Notes: a model not told the origin generated them from the sequence alone. Shown: positions 19,605 to 26,836, numbered from the stretch's first letter. The stretch: 64,000 nt of DNA from Levilactobacillus zymae DSM 19395 (GCF_001434115.1 NZ_AZDW01000013.1:62001-126000), one strand, 5' to 3'. A program made the numbers and translations.

Positions 19605-19636
19605 AGAATTAAATGAGACGAAGGGACGACCATCCG

Positions 19637-20035
19637 ATGAGCAAAATAATTGTGAATTATCAAGACACTGATCCGTTAGCCCACTCTTTTCGTGTTCAGC
19701 TAAGCGACTGGTCGGCCGCTAGTTGGGATTTTCCCGTGTTCAGTTTTCAAGCGCAGCAACCAGACGTGGCCTTTGATAGTCGGCAGGCCCATCCACTTAA
19801 ACGCCAACTCCGGCGTGAAATCAAAACTAATCAGGGCGTTTTGGTCGTGATTAGTCGCGAAACCTGGCAGTCCGAATGGGTCAATTGGGAAATTAATACA
19901 GTGGTTCAACAGGATAAGCAACTTTTAGCGGCTAAATTAGATGCCACCAATATTACGCCGCTAGCCTTATTTGAAGCGGATCCGCTGTGGATTGACCCGT
20001 TCGATCCGCGAGCCTTAGCACAGGATTGTATTTAA
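19637..20035 (+). CDS. TIR-like (DUF1863/ThsB-type) domain protein
   Basis: 132 residues from ATG 19637, preceded by GAAGGGA. An in-frame ATG at 19613 lacks a ribosome binding site. The pattern of a beta strand IIVNY at the N-terminus and VLVVISRETWQSEWVNWEI near residues 74-92 resembles the TIR-like fold of DUF1863 and Thoeris ThsB proteins, in which the WxxxEI segment is conserved. ThsB proteins sense phage and make a nucleotide signal for ThsA. No ThsA-like or other effector gene is adjacent, so it may be a solo remnant or have another role. Assignment is by motif memory only. Confidence 0.6.
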   Translation: MSKIIVNYQDTDPLAHSFRVQLSDWSAASWDFPVFSFQAQQPDVAFDSRQAHPLKRQLRREIKTNQGVLVVISRETWQSEWVNWEINTVVQQDKQLLAAKLDATNITPLALFEADPLWIDPFDPRALAQDCI

Positions 20036-20049
20036 TTTTCAATCAGGCC

Positions 20050-20077
20050 TTGCATTTATATTCATTATTGGTAGAAT
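20050..20077 (+). promoter_or_regulatory. Promoter of tRNA-Ser
   Basis: TTGCAT (20050-20055), 16-base spacer, TAGAAT (20072-20077), 13 bases before the mature 5' end. Confidence 0.7.
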
Positions 20078-20089
20078 AGATTAAGTAAT

Positions 20090-20177
20090 GGAGAGTTGGC
20101 AGAGTGGTAATGCACCGGACTCGAAATCCGGCGAACCGGCTAATACCGGCGCGCAGGTTCAAATCCTGTACTCTCCT
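20090..20177 (+). tRNA. tRNA-Ser(CGA)
   Basis: Seven-bp acceptor stem GGAGAGT/ACTCTCC, anticodon stem CCGGA/TCCGG with loop CTCGAAA (anticodon CGA, 20122-20124, reading UCG), a long class II variable arm with CCGG/CCGG stem, and a T loop TTCAAAT. The CCA end is not encoded. It is a single tRNA with its own promoter and terminator. Confidence 0.97.
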
Positions 20178-20198
20178 TAGGGATTTTCACAGATAGTG

Positions 20199-20229
20199 AC
20201 CATCAAACCGCGGTTTGGTGGTTTTTTTC
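20199..20229 (+). terminator. Terminator of tRNA-Ser
   Basis: CCATCAAACC / GGTTTGGTGG stem with a GC loop core, then TTTTTTT. Confidence 0.85.
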
Positions 20230-20250
20230 TATTCATTTTTAACTTAAAAC

Positions 20251-20295
20251 TAAAAAAGCGTACTTGTTGAGAGAATAATTCCCAACAAGTACGCT
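20251..20295 (-). terminator. Terminator of the secreted-protein gene
   Basis: Perfect 13-bp stem AGCGTACTTGTTG / CAACAAGTACGCT, followed on the minus strand by TTTTTTA. Confidence 0.85.
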
Positions 20296-20308
20296 ATTTC
20301 AGTTGCCT

Positions 20309-20866
20309 TTAAATGGTGCCGCTGTACTTCCAACCGTTCTTGACGTGCTTGTAGAAGACGGTCTTATTGCCGTGCTTAATGGTCATCCAGACCTTTAATT
20401 TGTTGGTCTTGGTGCCGTGAGGGAGAACGGCCTTGCCGGAGAACGGCGTGGTTTGAGACGTGATGGTCGTGGCGTCGAGCTTAGACGAGTTGTACGGGTA
20501 GAGGGTGCTGTAAGAGCGCCAGTATTCTTCCGTCGCCACTTTCTTTTGGTACTTGACCGCATAGGCCGTTTCGTGTTCGCCGTTGACCCCGGTCTTCTTG
20601 ACCTTTAAGGGGGTTAAGCTATTCTTGATCTTGAAGGCGACTTTCTTGCTGGGCTGATTGAGCGCCTGGTTTAATTTATAAAAAGAATAATTCCACTGGC
20701 GGTTGGTCAGGTACCCCGTCCGGTAACTCTTGGTAAAGCCGGTATATTTTGCCACGCGGTAGTTTGCCTTGTGGACCTTGGCCGCAGAGGCGTTCTGCGG
20801 TGCCGCAAAGACCAAACCGGCCGACAGCGTCGCTAAGGCCACTGCCCATAATTTAGATGATGTCAT
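20309..20866 (-). CDS. Secreted protein of unknown function
   Basis: 185 residues from ATG 20866, with GGGGGGAA at the proper distance; a longer frame to 20905 lacks support. Sec signal peptide at residues 1-29 (hydrophobic core WAVALATLSAGLVFAA, likely cleavage after ASA). The mature part is strongly basic, rich in Tyr, Lys and Thr, and predicted beta-rich, like many small lactobacillus surface proteins. There is no sorting motif or lipobox, so it is either released or held by charge. Monocistronic with a strong terminator. Confidence 0.75.
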   Translation of the reverse strand: MTSSKLWAVALATLSAGLVFAAPQNASAAKVHKANYRVAKYTGFTKSYRTGYLTNRQWNYSFYKLNQALNQPSKKVAFKIKNSLTPLKVKKTGVNGEHETAYAVKYQKKVATEEYWRSYSTLYPYNSSKLDATTITSQTTPFSGKAVLPHGTKTNKLKVWMTIKHGNKTVFYKHVKNGWKYSGTI

Positions 20867-21190
20867 GAAAATTCCCCCCGTTAAAATGTCAGCTTTTAAG
20901 GTCATCGGGTGTGGACCCCGGCAGCCAAACCGGAATAATTAGCTCCATTAAACCATGAGACTGCGGAAAATTAAAGGGGCGCGAACCCAAAAACTAGTGG
21001 ATTTAGCCGGAAATTCCCGCATGATGCCATTTTTGTAGGCGAACCGCTTTCGGGCTACCCGGCCGCTTAAATCTGAGTGGATTAATCGTTGAACTATTTA
21101 GCTTGAATGTCGTAAATTTTGTGATGGCGTCGCTAAGCAACGGGCACTTGCGGTAAACTAAGGCTAAAGCTAGCTTTAATGGAGGACGCT

Positions 21191-22288
21191 ATGGACCTAA
21201 AAGAACTGTATTCACCGATTTTTATTCGACACCTGGGGGAAGCGATACAACGAGAATATCCGTTGTTTCAACCCGATCGGCTATTAGCCGATTGTTTACG
21301 TGCTGATTGGCCAAAGCTAAAATTAATGGAACGACGTGACCGGCTAGTGAGCAGTCTCCACCGGCAATTACCGGCCGATTTTGAACAGGCGGCTCCCATT
21401 TTGCGGGCGATTGCCCCGCAATTTACGGGATTAGTGGCCGTTTGTTTGCCCCAGTATGTGGCCCAGTATGGGTTGGCGCATTGGGCCACTGCCATGGCCC
21501 TGTTGAAAGAACTAACGCGTTATTCCAGTAGTGAATTTGCGATTCGCCCGTTTTTGATTCACGCACCGCAGGCCACTGAGACCCAGATGCTGCGGTGGGC
21601 GCATGACCAGGATCCGGCCGTCCGGCGTTTGGCCAGTGAGGGGTTACGCCCCAGGCTACCGTGGGGGATTCGGCTAACGCAGTATGTGACCGACCCCGCG
21701 CCAATCTGGCCGGTTTTACGGGAACTCATGACTGATGAAAGCGAGTACGTGCAAAAGTCGGTCGCTAATAATCTCAACGATATCAGTAAAGATCATCCCC
21801 AAGCCGTGATCGACTGGGCGCAAACTTACTGGGGACAAACGCCACAAACAACTTGGATACTGACCCGGGGATTGCGGACCCTGTTTAAGCAGGGAAATCC
21901 CGCGGTCTTGGCCTTAGAAGGGTATGCTTTGAGTGCCGCTGATCACCTGACGGGTTGTTCGTTGACCCCGACCGAGCAGACGGCGAGTTTAGGAACGACA
22001 ACGACGCTTCAATATACTATGACGGCCGAGACTGGCCGGTCACTACCCGTTTACTTAGGTTACCGGGTGCACTACGTTCGACAACGTCAAGGAACGACCT
22101 TTAAGGATTTCTATATTAAACGCACGACTATCCGGCCCGGCGAAACGGTAAGTGGTCAGGTGACGCGTCCTTGGTGGCAGTTAACGACCAGAAAACTATA
22201 TCCGGGAGACCACGTGATTGAGTTACTCGTGAATACGCGGGTGGTGGCGACCGCTCACGTGAAATTAACGGTGGGGCAGACACGTTAA
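21191..22288 (+). CDS. alkC: AlkC-type DNA alkylation repair glycosylase with Ig-like domain
   Basis: HEAT-like-repeat DNA glycosylase of the AlkC/AlkD superfamily. The AlkC hallmark stretches SSSEFAIRPF near residues 114-123, VRRLASEGLRPRLPW near 141-155 and SEYVQKSVANNLNDISKDHP near 182-201 are all present. After about residue 250 a separate beta-rich domain follows, matching the Ig-like domain of AlkC enzymes that act on 3-methylcytosine and 1-methyladenine lesions. Start ATG at 21191 with GGAGG at 21181-21185; an earlier ATG (21179) lacks one. 365 residues, full length. Confidence 0.9.
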   Translation: MDLKELYSPIFIRHLGEAIQREYPLFQPDRLLADCLRADWPKLKLMERRDRLVSSLHRQLPADFEQAAPILRAIAPQFTGLVAVCLPQYVAQYGLAHWATAMALLKELTRYSSSEFAIRPFLIHAPQATETQMLRWAHDQDPAVRRLASEGLRPRLPWGIRLTQYVTDPAPIWPVLRELMTDESEYVQKSVANNLNDISKDHPQAVIDWAQTYWGQTPQTTWILTRGLRTLFKQGNPAVLALEGYALSAADHLTGCSLTPTEQTASLGTTTTLQYTMTAETGRSLPVYLGYRVHYVRQRQGTTFKDFYIKRTTIRPGETVSGQVTRPWWQLTTRKLYPGDHVIELLVNTRVVATAHVKLTVGQTR

Positions 22289-22316
22289 GGTCGTCTGAAG
22301 CAACGAGTGGCTGTGA

Positions 22317-22423
22317 ATCGGTAATTGGCAACAAATGGAGCCTCTAGGTGAGCGCCAGCAGATTGCCTTCGCGGTAGCGGTACCATCCGCGGGAGAATTA
22401 CGATTGGCCCGCCAATCTTTTTT
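22317..22423 (+). terminator. Structured region ending in a terminator, between alkC and glpF
   Basis: The end is a clear terminator: GATTGGC (22402-22408), CC, GCCAATC, TTTTTT (to 22423). Upstream segments can pair in competing ways: GGTAATTGGC (22320-22329) can pair with GCCAATC or with GAATTAC (22395-22401), and GCGG (22366-22369) with CCGC (22387-22390). It could be just the alkC terminator or a leader of glpF. Confidence 0.55.
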
Positions 22424-22509
22424 GCCGGAACGGTCCCCCAGGATTGAAATTATGATAAACTTACCAAGGAGTTCATAAACTAACGCAAAGATTAGGGATG
22501 TGGGTAACT

Positions 22510-23214
22510 GTGAGTGGTTTTATTGGTGAATTTTTTGGAACGTTGATTTTAATTGTTTTGGGAACGGGCTCGTGCGCGAGCGTGAACCTGAAGAAGACCT
22601 ACGGGACCGGCAGCGATTGGACCTTTATCTCGCTGGCCTGGGGGTTAGCGGTAACTATGGGGGTCTACGTGGCCGGTAACTTGGGATCGGATGGTCACTT
22701 GAACCCGGCCGTGACGCTTGGGTTTGCGGCGTTTGGTTTCTTCCCGTGGGACCAGGTATTGCCCTACCTATTAGGCCAATTTCTGGGGGCCTTTGTGGGC
22801 GCCGCGCTGGTCATCATCCAATTCCGGCCGCATTTTCAAGCCACGTCGGCGAAAAACGGGAACTCCGTGGGCATCTTCGCTACGCGCCCGGCGATCGCTA
22901 ACCCGGTCTTTAACTTCCTATCCGAAACCATCGCGACCTGGGCGTTCATCTTCATCCTGTTGAATTTGGGTGACTTTACTCAGGGGATGAAACCCTTCAT
23001 CGTGGGGACCTTGATTGCCGTAATCGGGATGGGGCTAGGGACCACCACCGGGTTTGCCATCAACCCAGCCCGGGACTGGGGCCCCCGGTTGGCCTATACC
23101 ATCTTGCCGGTGCCGAACCGCGGTAGTGCCGAATGGTCGTACGCCTGGGTTCCCATGTGTGGTCCCCTGGTAGGGGGCTTATTGGCCGCCGGATTACAAG
23201 TCTTGTTGAAATAA
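22510..23214 (+). CDS. glpF: Aquaglyceroporin (glycerol facilitator family)
   Basis: MIP-family channel with six transmembrane helices and both half-helix motifs: NPAVTLG near residue 62 and NPARDWGPR near residue 187. The Asp after NPAR is the usual mark of glycerol-permeable members, so glycerol as well as water is likely to pass. The family N-terminus SGFIGEFFGT points to GTG 22510, but the ribosome binding site is poor (AGGGATG). ATG 22498 is the alternative. An AAGGAG at 22467-22472 has no start codon at a usable distance. 234 residues. Confidence 0.93.
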   Translation: MSGFIGEFFGTLILIVLGTGSCASVNLKKTYGTGSDWTFISLAWGLAVTMGVYVAGNLGSDGHLNPAVTLGFAAFGFFPWDQVLPYLLGQFLGAFVGAALVIIQFRPHFQATSAKNGNSVGIFATRPAIANPVFNFLSETIATWAFIFILLNLGDFTQGMKPFIVGTLIAVIGMGLGTTTGFAINPARDWGPRLAYTILPVPNRGSAEWSYAWVPMCGPLVGGLLAAGLQVLLK

Positions 23215-23218
23215 ACGC

Positions 23219-23260
23219 AAAACGTCTCGTTACCGCAATTTTACGGTAACGAGACGTTTT
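23219..23260. terminator. Bidirectional terminator glpF / histidine phosphatase
   Basis: Perfect 17-bp stem from AAAACGTCTCG to CGAGACGTTTT, giving T runs in both directions. Confidence 0.92.
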
Positions 23261-23275
23261 CTTTGTATTAACGAG

Positions 23276-23944
23276 TTAGAGTTGATTGTAGGCGGTGACC
23301 TCGGCGTGGAACCCGGCGGCGTTGTCGGCCGTTTGCAGGGTCAGCGTGGTGACACTACCGTTGCCCGGGAATACCGTCAGAGGATCGAACTGCGGCCCGA
23401 AGCGTAGCACTAGGGAGCGGATATAGGTCCCGTGGGTGACCACTAAGAGTCGCTGGCCGTCTTGGTTCTGGTCCAGTAACGTGCGGAGTCCCCGGTCGAC
23501 CCGGGCTTCAAACGTTTGGCCGTCTTCGGAGAGGTGCAGGGGGTCGGCGGCGTGCATCGCGTCGCGGGCCAGCGAGAAGGAGCCGTGAGCGATGATTTCG
23601 GCCTGGGTCTTAAAGCCCAGCGGTTTAGCGGCCGTTAACCAGGAAGCGGTGTTATCGGCCCCTTCGAACGAGCCAAAGTAGACTTCGCGGACGTCCTGAA
23701 GCTGGGTGGGTTCCGCCTGACTGAATTGGTTGGGCGCAATCACGTGGTGGGCGGTGTCGATGGCCCGTTTGAGATCGGACGAATAGTAATGATCGTAGTG
23801 AACGTTTTTGAGACGTTGTCCCGTTTCATCGGCCGTCTGGAGTCCCGCGGTACTCAGCGGGGAATCGGACCACCCCTGAAGGCGGTCGAGAATGTTAAAG
23901 AGCGTTTGACCGTGGCGCACCAGGTCAACGGTAAGTGTTTTCAT
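23276..23944 (-). CDS. Histidine phosphatase family protein (phosphoglycerate mutase-like)
   Basis: 222 residues. The catalytic LVRHGQTLFN is at residues 9-18 (phospho-histidine in RHG), a second-half VVTHGTYIR holds the other active-site His near residue 168, and a DxxE-type acid (YFGSFEG) lies between. Cofactor-dependent phosphatases of this branch act on sugar phosphates or nucleotides; the substrate is unknown. AGGAGG precedes the ATG. A close paralogue sits at 27056-27718. Confidence 0.9.
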   Translation of the reverse strand: MKTLTVDLVRHGQTLFNILDRLQGWSDSPLSTAGLQTADETGQRLKNVHYDHYYSSDLKRAIDTAHHVIAPNQFSQAEPTQLQDVREVYFGSFEGADNTASWLTAAKPLGFKTQAEIIAHGSFSLARDAMHAADPLHLSEDGQTFEARVDRGLRTLLDQNQDGQRLLVVTHGTYIRSLVLRFGPQFDPLTVFPGNGSVTTLTLQTADNAAGFHAEVTAYNQL

Positions 23945-23979
23945 GCAAAAATTCCTCCTCAGCGATTATCGTTACTCAT

Positions 23980-24008
23980 AGTATACCGGTCACCCGGTTA
24001 TTTTTGAA
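23980..24008 (-). promoter_or_regulatory. Promoter of the histidine phosphatase gene
   Basis: Minus strand: TTCAAA (24008-24003), 17-base spacer, TATACT (23985-23980). Confidence 0.6.
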
Positions 24009-24089
24009 TGGGCCCGCCCAGGAATTCGCCTTAAACCGCGGCAATTCGGTAATTAAATTAAAAATGTAACTTTTTTTCAGTTTTTGGAC

Positions 24090-24118
24090 TTGAAAAGTGT
24101 AAAACTTTTTCATATAAT
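24090..24118 (+). promoter_or_regulatory. Promoter of gnd with inverted repeat in the spacer
   Basis: TTGAAA (24090-24095), 17-base spacer, TATAAT (24113-24118): near-consensus. AAAAGT (24093-24098) and ACTTTTTC (24104-24111) form an inverted repeat filling the spacer, which suggests a repressor site. A similar repeat lies in the ntd promoter. Confidence 0.8.
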
Positions 24119-24173
24119 AATGCTTGTTTGATAAAAGGTATTAGGACTTTTCACCAAGGAAGGGAATTTAACA

Positions 24174-25076
24174 ATGAAAATTGGATTAGTTGGATTAGGG
24201 AAAATGGGGTTAAACTTAGCCCAAAACATGATGGATCACGACCAAGAAGTTGTTGGATTTGACTTAAACCAAGACTTCGTCGACCAAGCTGCTAAGCTGG
24301 GTGCCGAAGCCGCAACGTCTTTGGAAGACCTGTTGAGCAAGTTACCATCACCTAAGATCGTTTGGTTGATGCTGCCAGCCGGCAAGCCAACCGAAAGCAC
24401 GATCGCCACGTTAACGGATACCTTAGCCAAGGGTGACTACATCGTTGACGGTGGGAATTCCTTCTGGAAGAACTCCGTGGAAGACGCCGAAAAGGCCGAA
24501 GCCAAGGGCATTAACTTCTTTGACTGTGGGACTTCTGGTGGCCAATCCGGTGCCCGCCACGACGGGAACTTCATGATCGGGGGAACTTCTCAAGAAGCCT
24601 TCGACGCTGCCTTGAAGCCCGTCTTTGAAGGAATCGCCCAAAAGAACGGTTACCTGTACACCGGTGCCGCTGGTTCTGGTCACTACCTGAAGATGGTCCA
24701 CAACGGGATCGAATACGGGATGATGGAAGCCATCGGTGAAGGTTTCGACGTGCTGGAACACAGCCAATTCGACTACGACAACGAAGCCGTTGCGCGTCTG
24801 TGGAATGCCGGTTCCGTGGTTCGTTCATGGCTCATGGAATTGGCCGAAGAAGCCTTTGCTAAGGACGCCAAGCTGGACGAAATCCGGGGCACGATGCACA
24901 GTTCTGGTGAAGGTAAGTGGACCTTACAAGAATCACTGGACCAACAAGTGCCAACGCCAGTCATTGCCCTTTCCTTGATGATGCGTTACCGTTCCATGGA
25001 AGACGACACCTTTACGGGTAAGGTCGTTTCCGCCCTGCGGAATGGTTTCGGTGGCCACGCGGTCGACAAGGCCTAA
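24174..25076 (+). CDS. gnd: 6-phosphogluconate dehydrogenase (decarboxylating), short form
   Basis: Oxidises 6-phosphogluconate to ribulose 5-phosphate and CO2, a central step of the phosphoketolase pathway used by heterofermentative lactobacilli. N-terminal Rossmann motif GLVGLGKMGLNLA at residues 4-16, substrate-binding GTSGGQSGARHDGNFMIGG near 119-137, and KMVHNGIEYGMMEA near 167-180. The 300-residue length marks the short form; members of this branch usually prefer NAD. Codon bias is strong, as in tuf, so expression should be high. Confidence 0.96.
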   Translation: MKIGLVGLGKMGLNLAQNMMDHDQEVVGFDLNQDFVDQAAKLGAEAATSLEDLLSKLPSPKIVWLMLPAGKPTESTIATLTDTLAKGDYIVDGGNSFWKNSVEDAEKAEAKGINFFDCGTSGGQSGARHDGNFMIGGTSQEAFDAALKPVFEGIAQKNGYLYTGAAGSGHYLKMVHNGIEYGMMEAIGEGFDVLEHSQFDYDNEAVARLWNAGSVVRSWLMELAEEAFAKDAKLDEIRGTMHSSGEGKWTLQESLDQQVPTPVIALSLMMRYRSMEDDTFTGKVVSALRNGFGGHAVDKA

Positions 25077-25109
25077 CGCACCCACCTTTTAACTTAAATT
25101 AAGATGATT

Positions 25110-25151
25110 AAAAACGCGCTTAACGGTTAACTTACCGTTGGGCGCGTTTTC
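25110..25151 (+). terminator. Terminator of gnd
   Basis: AAAACGCGC(T)TAACGGT pairs with ACCGTTGGGCGCGTTTT. Confidence 0.88.
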
Positions 25152-25196
25152 GTGTGGTATGCTGAAGGAACGTTGAAAGTAAAGGAGATGGCAACG

Positions 25197-25739
25197 ATGT
25201 TAACCTATCAGGTCACACCAGAATTAGCGTTGGCGGTTCCACGGCCCGCTAAGGATGCGCCAGCGTTATTTGCGCTGATTGACCAGGACCGAGAAACCTT
25301 AGGCAGGTACTTGCCGTGGGTGGCCACGACCCGAACGGTGGCCGATGAGCTGGCCTTTCTACGGCTGGTCAATCAGCATTTAGGACAGGGCACTTCTTTG
25401 AACTTGGTCGTGTGGTTACCCCAGCAACCCGTGGGCATGATCAGCTTTAACCGGTTTGATTCCGTGAACCACAGTGCCGATATTGGCTACTGGTTGGGGG
25501 CACCCTTTCGGGGACAAGGGCTCATGACTCAGGCGGTACGGGGGATGTGCGACTTAGCGTTTCGCGACTATGACCTGAATAAGGTCATCATTCGCGCGGC
25601 CGTGGATAATCTGGCCAGTAACGCGGTCGCGCGGCGGGCCGGTTTTCAACCCGAGGGGCGGTTGCGACAAAACGAGCGGTTAGCCGACGGGTATCACGAT
25701 GAGTACCAGTACGGGTTGTTGCGGGAGGAGTGGCGCTAA
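25197..25739 (+). CDS. GNAT acetyltransferase, RimJ/RimL-like
   Basis: 180 residues from ATG 25197 with AAAGGAGATG at 25181-25190; the open frame starts further upstream at 25152. Typical RimL-type features: DRETLGRYLPWV near the N-terminus, the acetyl-CoA loop FRGQGLMTQAVR near residues 103-114, and ARRAGFQPEGRLRQNE near 145-160. Such enzymes acetylate protein N-termini or small amines; the substrate is unknown. Convergent with the next gene; the two stops are separated by two bases and there is no terminator between them. Confidence 0.88.
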   Translation: MLTYQVTPELALAVPRPAKDAPALFALIDQDRETLGRYLPWVATTRTVADELAFLRLVNQHLGQGTSLNLVVWLPQQPVGMISFNRFDSVNHSADIGYWLGAPFRGQGLMTQAVRGMCDLAFRDYDLNKVIIRAAVDNLASNAVARRAGFQPEGRLRQNERLADGYHDEYQYGLLREEWR

Positions 25740-25741
25740 GA

Positions 25742-26257
25742 TTAAAGATCTTTGGCGTAAATCAAGTCGGTCTGGGGGTCACTGCCCAGCGTAAAGGTGT
25801 GTTGGCCAACCTGGTGGAACCCCAGCCGGTGGTAAAAGTTTTGGGCGTTGAGGTTGTGTTCCCAGACGCCCAACCAAATCTGGGCCTTACGTTGGCGTTG
25901 GGCTTGTTCGAGCGCCAACTGAAAGAGGCGTTGGCCCAGGCCCTGGTGCTGAAACGCCGTACGGAGGTAGATCCGTTCAATTTCCAGGTCGTTGGGCCCC
26001 ATGGCTTCCGTCTGGGCGGCCCCGGTGTTGAGTTTCAGGTACCCGGCCACCGTGGTGTCTTGGTAGAGCAGGTAAAATTGCGACTCGGGATCGGTCAGTT
26101 CTTGGGTCAGTTGAGCGGAAGAATAGGCCGTATCGAGATAGGCAGCCAGGTCGGCGGGGGTGTTCTGCGCGCCGAACGTGGCGGTGAAGGTTTCGCGACT
26201 GACGGCCTGGAGCGTCGCTAAATCATCGAGGGTGCAGGGTTTAAGTTGACTAGTCAT
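25742..26257 (-). CDS. GNAT acetyltransferase
   Basis: 171 residues from ATG 26257 with AAAGGAG. An in-frame extension to 26494 overlaps the marR gene and is not supported. The acetyl-CoA-binding loop QHQGLGQRLFQLAL is near residues 103-116 and the C-terminal NFYHRLGFHQVG near 145-156. Probable broad spermidine/amine acetyltransferase class, substrate unknown. It lies 19 bases after marR, so it is very likely in the same transcript and under MarR control. Confidence 0.88.
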   Translation of the reverse strand: MTSQLKPCTLDDLATLQAVSRETFTATFGAQNTPADLAAYLDTAYSSAQLTQELTDPESQFYLLYQDTTVAGYLKLNTGAAQTEAMGPNDLEIERIYLRTAFQHQGLGQRLFQLALEQAQRQRKAQIWLGVWEHNLNAQNFYHRLGFHQVGQHTFTLGSDPQTDLIYAKDL

Positions 26258-26276
26258 TAAAAAGACTCCTTTAGGA

Positions 26277-26729
26277 TTAATAGTGGCGAGTTTGGCCCCG
26301 TTGAACGGCTTCCCAGTCGGCGGCCACGTTCCGCCGAGCACGTTGCAGTAAGTGCCCCAGTTGGGCCTGTTCGGTGGGGGTGAGGTCTTGCAAGGCGACC
26401 TGCGTAGAATGGGTGTTTTCGGCGATGACCCGGGCATAAATCGGTTGAGCCTGGGGGGTCGCAAAAAGGTGACGAATTTTATGGTTGGTGGCATCGGGGC
26501 GTTTTTCGACGAGTCCCTGGGCCACCAATTTTTGTACGGCGCGAATAACGGTGGAACGTTCCACCATGATCAGTTTACCCAGGTCCTCCTGAATGATGCC
26601 GGGGTGTTCGCAGATACGTACTAGGTACAGGTACTGACCTTTGGTTAACTGGTATTGTTTGAATTCAACGTTACTAATTGAGTCTAACGCGCGAGCAATC
26701 ATGCCAATCTCGCGTAAAACGTCGGGCAT
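26277..26729 (-). CDS. MarR-family transcriptional regulator
   Basis: 150 residues with the winged-helix core: QLTKGQYLYLVRI near residue 40, GIIQEDLGKLIMVERSTVIRAVQKL near 57-81, and the wing NHKIRHLFAT. ATG 26729 has a GGAAG site; a longer frame to 26768 lacks one and would read through the promoter. Its promoter carries a perfect inverted repeat, so autoregulation is likely. Co-transcribed with the GNAT gene, which is then a probable target. Confidence 0.9.
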   Translation of the reverse strand: MPDVLREIGMIARALDSISNVEFKQYQLTKGQYLYLVRICEHPGIIQEDLGKLIMVERSTVIRAVQKLVAQGLVEKRPDATNHKIRHLFATPQAQPIYARVIAENTHSTQVALQDLTPTEQAQLGHLLQRARRNVAADWEAVQRGQTRHY

Positions 26730-26763
26730 CGGACGCACTTCCTTTCGGGAACGGCCCCAGTGT

Positions 26764-26792
26764 ATCATAATTTTGATGTAAATGCATCAAAA
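26764..26792 (-). promoter_or_regulatory. marR promoter and operator
   Basis: Minus strand: TTTTGA (26792-26787), 17-base spacer, TATGAT (26769-26764). The inverted repeat TTTTGATG-N6-CATCAAAA (26771-26792) covers the -35 and spacer, a typical MarR-type operator. Confidence 0.8.
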
Positions 26793-26799
26793 ATTCTAT

Positions 26800-26836
26800 A
26801 AAAAAACACCGCTCAGGCTCCTGAGCGGCGGTGTAA
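26800..26836 (-). terminator. Terminator of the pspC-like operon
   Basis: ACACCGCCGCTCAG / CTGAGCGGTGT stem followed on the minus strand by seven T. Confidence 0.85.

Larger units (their letters stand above)
19290..19636. other. Intergenic region YdcF - TIR-like gene
   Basis: 347 bases without a protein gene. It contains a promoter-terminator pair that could make a very short RNA (19320-19402), then about 170 bases with nothing recognisable, and the promoter of the TIR-like gene at its end. Confidence 0.65.

Noticed and set aside
20953-21036. 27-codon frame beginning MRLRKIKGARTQK
   Set aside because: Superficially like the start of an HTH protein but very short, with no ribosome binding site or promoter.
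22370-22396. T-box-like sequence (GGATGGTACCGC) on the minus strand
   Set aside because: It would control a gene running toward alkC on the minus strand; none exists, and there is no stem I or specifier region.
25730-26221. 163-codon plus-strand frame opposite the GNAT gene
   Set aside because: Complete shadow of a well supported minus-strand acetyltransferase; no ribosome binding site.
26258-26494. N-terminal extension of the minus-strand GNAT frame
   Set aside because: It overlaps marR in another frame, shows no domain, and a good ribosome binding site marks ATG 26257.
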